In this document: in pieces, positions 54,353 through 63,704 of the stretch
How positions within the stretch are numbered: the stretch's first letter is position 1
Layout: every line of letters begins with the position of its first letter
NCBI GenBank assembly: GCA_022457155.1
Contig: JAJGOT010000438.1
Coordinates: forward strand, 339,001 to 403,000
DNA: 64,000 bases
Direction of reading: 5' to 3'
Source of the DNA: Cladopsammia gracilis
Taxonomy: Eukaryota; Cnidaria; Anthozoa; Scleractinia; Dendrophylliidae
Made by a program: the position numbers and the translations under genes
The notes under the pieces: generated by a model
What the model saw: the letters and a program-made list of their open reading frames with translations, nothing else
What the model was told of the DNA's origin: nothing
The model's database searches: none

Positions 54353-55840
54353 CTACTCCCTGTCCCGCGGTTGCAGCCTCCTTCGGTTTCCCTGGTTTGT
54401 AGTTCCGGCCACACCCCTACGACATCCTCGTGCAAAATGGTCACTTGAACCACAGCGGAAACAGTCGTCACAGAAATCTTGGTTGGCCCTTTGACACACT
54501 TCACAGATCCGTCTCCTCTGGTTGTCATATGGATACCTGTACCGAGCCCGTTCTTTCTCAGGTGCATTCTGGGAACCTAGAGCTTCTTTCAGGACAGCAA
54601 TATCCGATTGAACAGCCTCCAAGGTGACCATGAGCCTGTCAGGCCTGTCAGGTTTCGGTTCCTTTTTCGTGCCAGACTTCTTTGACTGTGTCTGGTCTCC
54701 CGGTTCGACCTTTTGACTTTCTGCTTCCAAGGCATTCACCCTTACATTCTTGTAATTGGAAGCGCTGAGCTTTCCCCTCCGCTCAGACTCTTCAGAAACA
54801 ACCACATTGATTTGTTCCATCAATTCTTCGTCAGTGATCTCTGCTTTCTGGAGGAAAGGCTGCAGTTTGTTTCGGACAGCTTCATCTTGCAGGCCGGTCT
54901 CTACAGCATGTAGGAACTGGGGGTGCACTAGGGAAGGCTCATATTTCACAGTGCCACTCCCAGCTTGGGATGCAAAGAGAACCTGCTGCCTTACATCAAA
55001 GGCCCGGATTAAAAAGTCTTGGGGAGTTTCCTTTGGTGACTGACACATGGTTGTTAGTTCTTGGTATAGTTCCGTACCCGACTTCTGTTTGTAATGGGCT
55101 CGTAGCATTTGTCTTAATTTCGGCAGGGTAAGTTCCTTCATAGTTTCTTAATATGACCTTAACTTTAAGCTGGGGCTAATAGCACGGATAACACCGTCAA
55201 TAATCTCCCGTTCTTTGTATGCTTTCTCTAGCCCTGTATCAATCTGACGAATTAAACTGACGAAGGACAACCGGTCCTTTTGTTCCTCCCCTCCAATGAC
55301 ACCCACAATCTTAAAATCTCTCCGAAGAGCAGGTTTTACATCTACAAGTGACACTATGTTACCTTCCTTTGGCTTTGAAGTTGTAGCAGCCGGCGTAGTC
55401 GATTTTTCGTCCTCGAATTTTACCGACGCCTCCTCCATTTTCTTTTTGCAAGATTCCATCATTGCCTCGAATTGTTTACGTAGAGCTTCGTATTCCGCCA
55501 TTGTTGCTTTCACAGATTCTTTATTTTGATCCTCGCTGTTCGATGATTCTTCGAGTGGTGGTAGTGTCCCAGAGATAAAATTCTGGAGTGCTGTAAGATA
55601 CTCAGTCTTGTCTTCGGCTTTTCCAAGCTCACTCTCGACTTTAAGACGAACGATCCGTGACACGGCAAGCTTACTTTTCCCTTTGTATTCCTTTGATTCC
55701 AGACCCACATTTTCCGCTAACTGCTCCATTTCCGATATCGGGAGCTTACAAATTCTTCCCTCAACTTGAAGTTGAATAATGAGTAAAATAAAGTATTGTT
55801 GTTGTTGTTGTTCTTCTTCTTCTTCGAGCTCTGAATCCAT
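54353..55840 (-). pseudogene. Gypsy-like gag
   Basis: A single frame interrupted by TAA at 55148-55150, between LKLRSY and ETMKELTLPK. The first part starts MDSELEEEEEQQQQQYF and is coiled-coil-like and acidic. The second has capsid-like helices (FLIRAFDVRQQVLFAS, EITDEELMEQINVVVSE) and ends with CEVCQRANQDFCDDC and CFRCGSSDHFARGC, a CX2CX4HX4C zinc knuckle preceded by a second Cys cluster. It is close to intact apart from the stop. Confidence 0.8.
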
Positions 55841-56007
55841 CTTAGTTGTTTCGACTACCGTAAAACCTTCCTTGTCACAGAATCAACAACATATGTTCCA
55901 CCGCAGAGAACGATAAGTCACACGGTCGATCGGTATTTCCTTCGATCACATCTGTTTGCGAGTACGAGTTTCCACACGAACCGTTCGTCCTGGCAGGGTC
56001 GCCAAAA

Positions 56008-56200
56008 TGTTGCCAGGCACAAACAACTGATTTTTAAACAACGCTTTAATGTGCCGGAAATAGTGGACCCGAAGTCCAAACAGTTAACAGTTTACATTTC
56101 TGTACTTGAAAAACCTTTTCATCTCGCACGCGGTCGAAGATCTTACAAGTCACGTGACACTGGTCACGAGTTCTCTATATTGCAATTACGTCATCTCACA
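56008..56200 (-). repeat. 5-prime LTR of gypsy-like element
   Basis: Partner of 49048-49240. On the - strand the primer-binding candidate follows its end after three T. Confidence 0.95.
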
Positions 56201-56207
56201 TAACCAA

Positions 56208-58240
56208 AAGAAATCAAACGGTCCGCAGTAAAAAGAACCCCGTGGGCAACCTGCCAATTCACATCAAAGACATGACGGTCAAGCGGCATGCACGAAAGAC
56301 TAGATCACGTAGAAAGCCAATCGACATGACCATAAATAGGAAGAAACTTGGATATACACCTAGGAACACACGCCAAAGAAGAGAGATACGACACGTAAAC
56401 CACCTTAGTGGTGATGGTCTCCACCGGCAAAGGCCCAGATGGAAATGAGGCACCAACAGCTAAGCCGGAAGTGAGAGCCCCCCCCCCCCCCCCCCCCCAG
56501 AAAACGCCACGCGTAGAACAGAGAGCGATAAAACGAAGGAAAAACGTCAGGTGAAAAGAAAAAAGGATTAGCAAAGACGACAGAGGGACCCACACCATAA
56601 CGATCAAAACACCAATACGTCAAAAGAGAGACCCAACCACTAGGCGAAACACGATACCGCTTGACCCATTGTACAAGTAAAGCAAACATTTTAGCCTCTA
56701 CGGAAACCATGAAGAGATCTCCACGAAGACGGGGGCGGATTACAATGTTACGAGCAACCTTATCAGATTTTCCACCCCAAAGAAAAGAAAAGGCCAGCTT
56801 ATCAAGCTGCAGGCGGACCCACGGGGGCATCCCCACCAGAGACCCCACATACCAAACTTTAGAGAGAGCCAGGGCATTAATGACAAGGACCTTGCCTTGG
56901 AAGGACAACACACGATGACGCCAAAAATTTAAAACCCGCCGCACGGCCTCAATACGGGGCAACCAATTTGCTTCATCCACATCACTATTACCAATAAAAA
57001 CCCCTAGCACTTTTATCTTGGAGTCTGTCCACTGGATGGCAACAGGGGCATTGGAGCGACCGCGCCACCCACCCAACCACAACCCCTTCACACTTCTCCA
57101 GATTTAGCTTAGCGCCAGAACCCTTTTCGAAATCTTCGTACACATCAAAGACAGAGACCAAGGCAAGGTCGGAAAGAACGATAACAGAGGTATCATCGGC
57201 ATATAGGGACAAAACAGGGAGGGGCCGTGGCACACGGGGGAGGGAAAGACCAACAATATATGGATTGGCCCTAATATTGGCCGCCAAAACCTCCATGGAT
57301 AGTACATAAAGGAGGGGAGATAGGGGGCACCCCTCCCTTACACCGCGAGAAGGTTTAAGCCGGTCCGAGGTATAACCATTGACCAAAACCGCACTAGAAA
57401 TGTAAGTGTAAAGCAGCCGAATCCACCGGCCAAAGTCCGGGCCAAAACCCAGGTGTGCCAAAACCGCAAAAAGAAAATCCCAGTCCACTCGATAGAACGC
57501 CTTTTCCTGATCCAGGGCCAAGATGGCGGCACAGCAACCCTTCTCCTTGGTATATTCCACCACATCCCGAAGTAAAGCCACATTTTCCCCGATATACCGC
57601 TCCTTGACCCCGCACGTCTGGTCCGGAGCCACCACCAACTGAAGAACCTTCAACAGACGACCAGCCAGAGCCCGAGCACACATCTTGTAATCTGAATTTA
57701 GCAAACTAATAGGCCGCCAATTCCTGTGAAGAAGACGGTTCCCCTTCTTAAAAATTAAAGAGATCAGAGCCAGCCGCTGCGACGGAGAAAGAAGCCCGGA
57801 GGAGAAGGATGCATTGAAGACCTCAACAAGGTCGTCACCAAGAACTTCCCAAAAGGTAAGATAGAACTCAGGGGGGAGTCCGTCAGAACCAGGGGCTTTC
57901 CCTTTGACCATCCCTCGAAGAGCGAGCAAAACTTCTTGGTTCGATAAGAGACCCTCGTACAGGGGAACCTGGTCGGGGGGTAGACGAGCAGTGAGATTGT
58001 CCAAAAGACGGGACTTAACTTCGGGGTCGGTAGCACAAGCAGTAAACAGCGACGAATAGAAACCGCGCCAAGAATCCAGGATATCATTCAGATTAGTCAC
58101 CGTGGTACCATCAGACAAACGCATGGCCGAGATCCAGGACTCGGCCCCCCGTTTCTTCTCCGAACGTAAAAAGAATTTGGACGAGGACTCACCCTCCTCA
58201 GCCCACTGGATGCGAGAACGAACCCAGCCCCCTCGGCCGC
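56208..58240 (-). pseudogene. LINE ORF2 reverse transcriptase region
   Basis: Main frame 56988-58124 with continuation 56405-57091 in another frame. Blocks are KGKAPGSDGLPPEFYLTFWE, RNWRPISLLNSDYKMCARAL, LALDQEKAFYRVDW, SRGVREGCPLSPLLYVLSME and LSLYADDTSVIVLSD, with the paired catalytic aspartates. This block set resembles Tx1 and L1 more than RTE, CR1 or R2. A run of about 20 C (56479-56499) produces an artificial poly-glycine and is probably where the frame is lost. The LTR insertion cuts the ORF at 56204. Confidence 0.85.
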
Positions 58241-58246
58241 AATTTG

Positions 58247-59215
58247 CTAAATTGATGCCAATTGAGTAAGAGTGGACTCATCGACGCCAAACAAATGGGA
58301 AGCCCCATTGTCAATTTGTTTTTTCAAATGCAAGCCAAATTGGTCAGCAACAATTTGCGTTGCTCCCTTTCTTGTGCCAAGCGACGACAATGTTGTACAG
58401 CAATACCCCTGATCTTTTCCTTCTCGCGGTCCCACCAGGTAGCAACCGACGAGAAGGAGGCCTTCTTACTACGCCAGTGGGACCAAAACTCCTTCACAGC
58501 CACCACAAAGTCGGAATCACATAAAACAGAACAATTTAGCTTCCAACGTCCAGGACCACGCGGAAGAAAGGAAGGCGGGGGACACACAAAAACAACGGCT
58601 GAATGGTCAGAGAAAGGACAGGGAACTATAGAGGAGGACTGGGCCGAGGCCAACTAAGAGGCGGGACAACCAAAGAGATCAATGCGGCTGGAGACAGAAC
58701 CATTCCATCTCATCCAGGTAATACAGCAGTACCTGAAAAGAGCCCTCAACGAAGCACAATTGTCATGGGAATGGTCTAAAGGTTTCGAACCACGACGGTC
58801 AGTAGAACGGTTAAAAACAGCATTAAAGGCACCCCCCACCACCGTGGGGACTGCAGGATCAACCATATCCTCAACGTAAGCATAGAAATTCTCTCTCTCC
58901 GGGTTATGATTGGGAGCGTAAACAGACGCCACCCGAAAAACAACATCCCGACATTCAAATTCTGCAAGTACGAAACGCCCCTCCCTATCGGCCCAAGAGT
59001 TGACTAATCGGACCTGAGGGCGAAAGAGGATGACCGTACCGCACGCATGGGCCGACCCAGGCGAAGAGACAACTTGATAGCCCGCCGCTGAAAACCATGT
59101 CGACCCCTCCGCAAGACAAGACATGCGTCTCCTGTAGACAAACAAAATCGGCCCGCAGACCAAGCAGCCATTGAATGAAAGGAGCCCTTTTACTGGCATC
59201 ACGGATGCCATTAGT
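58247..59215 (-). pseudogene. LINE ORF2 APE-like endonuclease domain
   Basis: One frame (58324-59211) with an in-frame TAG at 58654-58656, within the SRIDLFGCPAS... region, plus frameshifts near the N-terminus. Endonuclease features are VASVYAPNHNPERENF, VVGGAFNAVFNRSTDRRG, SRIDLFGCP and PFSDHSAVVF. In the third motif the usual GDFN aspartate is alanine (GAFN), so this copy lacks a catalytic residue. This enzyme would have made the nick in the tRNA box A in an active relative. Confidence 0.75.
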
Positions 59216-59256
59216 ACCGTTACAAAATTGAATTTACCAATTGGGGGACAAAATAA

Positions 59257-60771
59257 CTACGACGGCGCACCCAAAGGGGCCCTAGAAGCACGCCGGGCCC
59301 TCTGTGGCCGTGGGGGCACATTGGGTTTAATGGCATGTTTAACACGGGAACCGATCTTTTTAAATTTGCCAGAGAGGCCACGCTCCTCGTAAGCCTCCCC
59401 CACTTCAGAAACAATACAAGAGGGCTGAGTAAGCCCAGAGCCCTCCGACTCCTCCATCAATTCTGGACTTTCAATTTGGCCAACTACAGCATCCTGGGCA
59501 AGAACACTATCAGTAATTTGGGAAACATCATTTGCAACATTTTGGTCAACTACATTATTTTGCACGTTACTTAATATACTTTGACTATTTCCACTACTTT
59601 CAACATTATTCTCATTATAAAGTAAATTTCCACTTTCATTGTTTACAACTTCATTAGCATTACTTCCATAACTTTCATTATTTCCATTGTTTACGCTTAT
59701 TACACTGTTTGCAGTGCTCACTGCATTACTTTCAATATTTACAGTACTTACTGTATCACTTTCAATGTTTACACTAACATTACGTTCACTATTAACAGTA
59801 TTTATAACATTATTTTCACTGCTTACAGCGCTCGCTGTACCACTATCGCTAATTACATTATTGATAGGAGTTTGGGCGCTACTCCCCTGCACAGTGCCAC
59901 TGTCAACATCACGTTCAACAATTCTACCATTGACAATCACCCGGGTGTCATTGGGGTCACTAGTGGCGTCCCCCTCCGCACCCGCCAAAAACCCCTGACT
60001 ATTTAGCACACCACCATGCGCATACTCAAAAATTACCACCCTGTTACTGGGATCGCTTGTGGCATCCCCCGCTATCGCAGTTTGCGCCTGCACCTGACTA
60101 TTCAAAACAACCTCAGCCGACGCCGCGGGCCCAGAGGAGTCCTCAAACTGGCCCGCATCAGCTCCCTCCACCCCCACACCCTCCACACCCTCCACACCCT
60201 CAACACCCTCAACACCCTCCGTACCTTCCACCACACCCCCAACCGACTCCGCAGCAGCCTCGCCGGTGGAAAGTGGTACTCTCGCAGCGTCACCGGGCTC
60301 AGATCCAGGGGGAACAGACCCAGCACCCTCACCCGGCAGAGAGGGAAACTGGGGCTCTTCAGGATAATGGACTTGAACATCCGAGACATTCCATGGGTTG
60401 GGACAGTTACGCGCAAAGTGCCCCTCCTGATGGCAGCGCCGACAGCGGTCCTTATTAGGACAGTTAGCTGATTTATGCCCTTGGACAGCGCAGAGATTAC
60501 ATACTAGCGGCTGGCCGCGATACCATAGGCGGCAGAGATACCCGTCAACAGTAACCTGACGCGGTGGAGACGATTCCAGGGCGATCGACACCAACCGCGT
60601 CCCCGTGTAAATATTCGGGCAGGAGACATAAGCCTGTTTTTTGACCCGCTTAACGTCCCCATAGCTTGCAAGAACCTCCTTAAGAACTGCATCCGATTCC
60701 TCGAAAGGATAATCAAATATATGAATCATGGTGAGGGTGGGGGGGGGGAGGCGACAAGAATCGGGCACCAT
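59257..60771 (-). CDS. LINE ORF1 with two CCHC zinc knuckles
   Basis: 504 codons, intact. The N-terminal region (FDYPFEESDAVLKEVLASYG) is RRM-like in position. Next comes CNLCAVQGHKSANC and CRRCHQEGHFARNC, two CX2CX4HX4C knuckles that bind nucleic acid. The rest is low-complexity: an EGVEGVEGVEGV tract encoded by tandem ccctccaca, a duplicated GDATSDP(S/N) segment and a long S/N/V repeat region. A basic end (NVPPRPQRARRASRAPLG) may be a nuclear signal. ORF1 with paired knuckles is typical of Tx1/L1-group plant-like and fish/frog elements. It is the only undamaged ORF of this LINE. Confidence 0.75.
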   Translation of the reverse strand: MVPDSCRLPPPTLTMIHIFDYPFEESDAVLKEVLASYGDVKRVKKQAYVSCPNIYTGTRLVSIALESSPPRQVTVDGYLCRLWYRGQPLVCNLCAVQGHKSANCPNKDRCRRCHQEGHFARNCPNPWNVSDVQVHYPEEPQFPSLPGEGAGSVPPGSEPGDAARVPLSTGEAAAESVGGVVEGTEGVEGVEGVEGVEGVGVEGADAGQFEDSSGPAASAEVVLNSQVQAQTAIAGDATSDPSNRVVIFEYAHGGVLNSQGFLAGAEGDATSDPNDTRVIVNGRIVERDVDSGTVQGSSAQTPINNVISDSGTASAVSSENNVINTVNSERNVSVNIESDTVSTVNIESNAVSTANSVISVNNGNNESYGSNANEVVNNESGNLLYNENNVESSGNSQSILSNVQNNVVDQNVANDVSQITDSVLAQDAVVGQIESPELMEESEGSGLTQPSCIVSEVGEAYEERGLSGKFKKIGSRVKHAIKPNVPPRPQRARRASRAPLGAPS

Positions 60772-61831
60772 AGAGCAAAGAGACGCACCCCTGCTTGTTC
60801 CTTCGCCACTTTAAAGTCATCCTCTAACCGGAATGTGACCCGGATGACTTCAAAGGCGACTTGTACGCATTCAACACCCTTAAAAACCTTCAGAATTTCT
60901 TTCAAGATATCTTCTTTGGTGTTGCCGCTCAATTTTCGGCCACATTGCACGTTAAGCGTGCGAGGAAGACGCATAATAGCAAATAAGTGAAATAAATGAA
61001 TAAACAAAGGCCAAAAAGACCCGAAAAAACGAAAACACGCGAGAAAAGGCGCGCGAAGCACGCCCGAAAAAAAAAACCGAAAACACGCGAGGAAAAAGGC
61101 GCGCGAAACACGCCCTAAGCCGCGAAAGCGAAAAAAGAAGCCGAAAAAAGCCGACGAAAAAACAGCGAGCCGAAGAGAAAATAAACCACAATAACAAAGT
61201 GTTATTGCAGTACAAAAATATGGAAAACAATAACCAGAGGTTATCAGTGATAATTGCGAAAATTGAGAAAACAACAAAAGCCAAACGCTTTTGATATAAA
61301 CACACAAAGCACAAAAGCCAAGCTAAAAGTGCTAATTACAGACTAATATAACAAAAGCCTAACGCTTTCGTTATATCTACAAAATGGAAAAAGCAAACAC
61401 AATGGCCGAACGGCCAAAGTGCAAATTACAAAGTTAAACCACAAGTTGCAAAACAGAATATTTAATGGCCCGAACGAAAATCCAAATCCCCCAAAAACGC
61501 ACTCAATTTAGGGCCAACGATACCAAAAACGAAAAAAAAACAAACACACCACCCAAGTATCGAAAAAGAAACCCCAAGAAAACCCGAAAAAAGCCCCGAA
61601 CAGAAACAACAAAGGGAAACAAAGAAATTAACACCACGGATCACAACTAAACCACCCGAAAAGTTTTGAACCCAAAAAACAACCAGAAAAACCGCAAAAT
61701 CCAAAAACAGAAACACCAGCTAAGGAACACGAACCCTTAGCTGAAAGAATATAGGAAAATTTAGGACTTACTGCCTCGATTAGCGTAACAAATAGCCGAA
61801 AGAGACACAGCTCCAAAAGACGCGTCTATTC
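60772..61831 (-). other. LINE 5-prime UTR
   Basis: About 1.06 kb upstream of ORF1. It includes repeated cgcgcgaa(g/a)cacgccc(g/t) units at 61045-61110 and two copies of caaaagccnaacgcttt (about 61278 and 61355). Its first base follows the tRNA box A copy. No internal promoter motif was recognised. Confidence 0.6.

Positions 61832-61842
<11 letters not shown>

Positions 61843-61850
<8 letters not shown>
61843..61850 (-). tRNA. tRNA-Thr-like unit, first eight bases of split copy
   Basis: ggcttcat on the - strand, followed by the duplicated box A (61832-61842) and then the LINE. It is the 5-prime piece of the unit whose remainder is at 47841-47901. Confidence 0.75.
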
Positions 61851-61865
<15 letters not shown>

Positions 61866-62066
61866 AGGTCAATTGTAGGTTCATATGTTCCCGTGAAAGG
61901 AGTGAGTGTGAAATGATATATATGATATATATGAACTAAATCAAATGATTTCATTTCCGCAGTTCATATATGATTTATTTCATATATATCATTTCACACT
62001 CACTCCTTTCACGGGAACATATGAACCTACAATTGACCTGCTCCCAAAGTCAGTGGCTTCATAGCT
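61843..62066. repeat. Head-to-head inverted repeat between two tRNA-like units
   Basis: 61843-61930 (atgaagccactgacgttggg ... gtgtgaaatgatatat) is the reverse complement of 61978-62066 with few differences. The centre contains tatatgat-type repeats and a piece of the family body (atttcatttccgcagttcat). Two units of the same repeat family are thus joined at their 5-prime sides. Confidence 0.85.
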
Positions 62067-62126
62067 CAGTTGGTAGAGCATCGCACCGGTATCGCGAGGT
62101 CACGGGTTCGAACCCCGTTGAAGTCC
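62055..62126 (+). tRNA. tRNA-Thr(GGT)-like gene
   Basis: 72 nt fold as a cloverleaf: acceptor ggcttca/tgaagtc (one G-T), discriminator c, D stem gctc/gagc, anticodon stem tcgca/cgcga with a mismatch at 31-39, loop ccggtat with anticodon ggt, T stem acggg/cccgt and loop ttcgaac. Box A tagctcagttgg and box B ggttcgaac are intact. C at position 33 instead of T and the stem mismatch suggest a tRNA-derived repeat rather than a working tRNA. The 3-prime flank (62127-62200) is shared with the split copy, which supports a dispersed family. Confidence 0.75.
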
Positions 62127-62335
62127 TGAATTTTTTTCTGGCTTCTTTTCGCAATTGCTTAAATTGCGTTCACAACTGCGAGGATCATTCTTCATTTAAT
62201 TTAAATATTGATCAGTCGAATTTACCGTCGAAGTTTAGACATCTCTGGCCGCAGGGCATTAATGATGATAAGAGATTTCAAACGATTTTAAACAGTACCA
62301 TTACGAATTCTAATTGGATGACATATGATTGTAAA

Positions 62336-62712
62336 ATAATCTCACTACAAACAATAGCCCTGGGCGCGGGACTAAGTTATGGGAAGATACCCGCGACTGC
62401 CAGGACAAGATGTGAGACAAATGTAGGGGGCGAAGCCGACCGCCACCAGGGGAGGTGGGAGGGTCGAAACGTAACCGTATTCGCCCTGAACTCCGTTAAA
62501 CTGACCACGAGGTGAATGAAAAGACCGATATTTGAGGCGGAGGCCGCAAAGCATCATGCCGAGAGCGCGCAAGAGCAGCCCGCCGGAACTTAGGGAACTC
62601 AGTCCCTTCCGCGCAATGGGCTAATTAAGTATGCAGTGAGAATAGTAAAATAATCTCACTACAAACAATAGCCCTGGGCGCGGGGACTAAGTTATGGGAA
62701 GATACCCGCTCC
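62336..62712. repeat. Pair of ~60-bp direct repeats
   Basis: aatctcactacaaacaatag + ccctgggcgcggg(g)actaag + ttatgggaagatacccgc occurs at 62339-62393 and again at about 62655-62710, offset about 317 bases. It lies 3-prime of the tyrosine recombinase ORF on the same (-) strand. Confidence 0.75.
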
Positions 62713-62855
62713 CGCCCCAGACATTCTGCCGTCAATTCCGGGAAAAAAGGTCAATACAACCCCAACAGGAAAGGAGCACACTTTACTTCTTCCATTACTC
62801 AGAAACTACTCCTATACCTAACAAGGTGGTGTTTATGAAATAAAGCACACGTAGT

Positions 62856-63350
62856 CTAAACAGCGGACTGTAAATTATCCGGGTGTGACACTGGTGTGAA
62901 ATGAGTTGAAGCCGTCCTAGGGAAAACCGATTCTAGTATGGTAAGAGACGCGTTAGCGTCCGAGCGTTGCATATACCTCTTCGCCACCTCCCCACTTTTC
63001 CAGCCCAAATACTGGACCACGTCTTCCTGCGAGCAACCCAAAAGGCGAAGAGTGGTAGATAACCCAACGCGAAAACTATGCGGGGTTTCCCCCGCATGGA
63101 GTTTAGCCTCCAAAAGATACTTCTTCAAACGGTTGTATACCGCATAGCCCGTAAAAGGCTTATCGCTCAATGATTTGTTACGCAAATGGGCGAGATTGCC
63201 CAAACTTGGGCGAGACGCCACCAATTCCGGAGGAGACAAGGGGCCACCAAAGGGAGGGGCTCCCTGTGTAAGACAGCGAAGGGGTACGTCCGCCAAAGAG
63301 GTGAATCCCTGAGCTGCTTGCAGTCTAGTGGCGAACAAAGGGGGACCCAC
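62856..63350 (-). CDS. Tyrosine recombinase C-terminal domain (second YR element)
   Basis: The last 164 codons read LSDKPFTGYAVYNRLKKYLL, ETPHSFRVGLSTTLRLLGCS and QYLGWKSGEVAKRYMQRS. The HSFR box (HxxR), the GWKS segment and the following RY give the catalytic C-terminal half of a tyrosine recombinase. The first catalytic arginine would lie upstream. Just 5-prime on the coding strand is a T-rich stretch ending ctttag|gtgggtccc, a plausible splice acceptor, so this may be a last exon. It differs from the DIRS recombinase at 25.4-26.5 kb. A Crypton, Ngaro-like element or domesticated gene are all possible. Confidence 0.6.
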   Translation of the reverse strand: MGPPLFATRLQAAQGFTSLADVPLRCLTQGAPPFGGPLSPPELVASRPSLGNLAHLRNKSLSDKPFTGYAVYNRLKKYLLEAKLHAGETPHSFRVGLSTTLRLLGCSQEDVVQYLGWKSGEVAKRYMQRSDANASLTILESVFPRTASTHFTPVSHPDNLQSAV

Positions 63351-63704
63351 CTAAAGCGTAACAGACAAAACAAAAAAATGAGGGATAAAAATACGCTAGA
63401 ATAAAAAACCAGGGAGCCCAACCCTCTGTTGACCTCAAGCTCCGAATCAGATCCGGAATAGAGACTGAGAAGGTCCCCCCAAGGTCAACTGAGGAGAGGG
63501 CAAGGTCCCACCCAAACACAAAACACAAAAGGCGTGGATGCTAAATGAACTTTATTTCAAGAGGATAACAAAACAACTCAAAACGCGTAGCTACCACAAA
63601 CTGAGGTACATACGGCTTGCGCGCGCAGAAACACAGCGGGACGCAATAAGCCTAGGATAACATTACAGACTTCACAACATGCAATAGCCCGGGTCGCTGA
63701 AAGC

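Larger units (their letters stand above)
49048..56200 (-). mobile_element. Gypsy-like (Ty3) LTR retrotransposon nested in the LINE
   Basis: 7,153 bases with 193-bp LTRs (TG...CA) at both ends and the 4-base duplication taac/taac at 49044-49047 and 56201-56204. Transcribed on the - strand: gag, zinc knuckle, MYND-type finger plus protease, RT/RNase H, integrase. That order (RT before integrase) is the Ty3/gypsy order. Next to the 5-prime LTR is a tRNA primer-binding candidate beginning tggcgaccctgcc (about 55991-56004). The LTRs differ at only two of 193 bases, indicating a recent insertion, yet the ORFs carry stops and frameshifts. Confidence 0.9.
47902..61831 (-). mobile_element. Tx1/L1-type LINE inserted in tRNA box A (interrupted by LTR element)
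   Basis: The insertion is bounded by an 11-base duplication, ccaactgagct at 47891-47901 and 61832-61842. It ends in an A-run on the - strand (tttttttat at 47902-47910). Removing the nested LTR retrotransposon and its 4-base duplication leaves about 6.77 kb: a 5-prime UTR of about 1.06 kb, ORF1 with two zinc knuckles, ORF2 with APE-like endonuclease and RT, and a 3-prime UTR. That is full-length for the Tx1/L1 lineage. The LINE lies in tRNA sense. Nonsense changes and frameshifts make this copy inactive. Confidence 0.85.

Noticed and set aside
56479..56499. Poly-glycine segment in LINE ORF2
   Set aside because: It comes from a ~20-base C run, most likely slippage or sequencing error. Not a protein feature.
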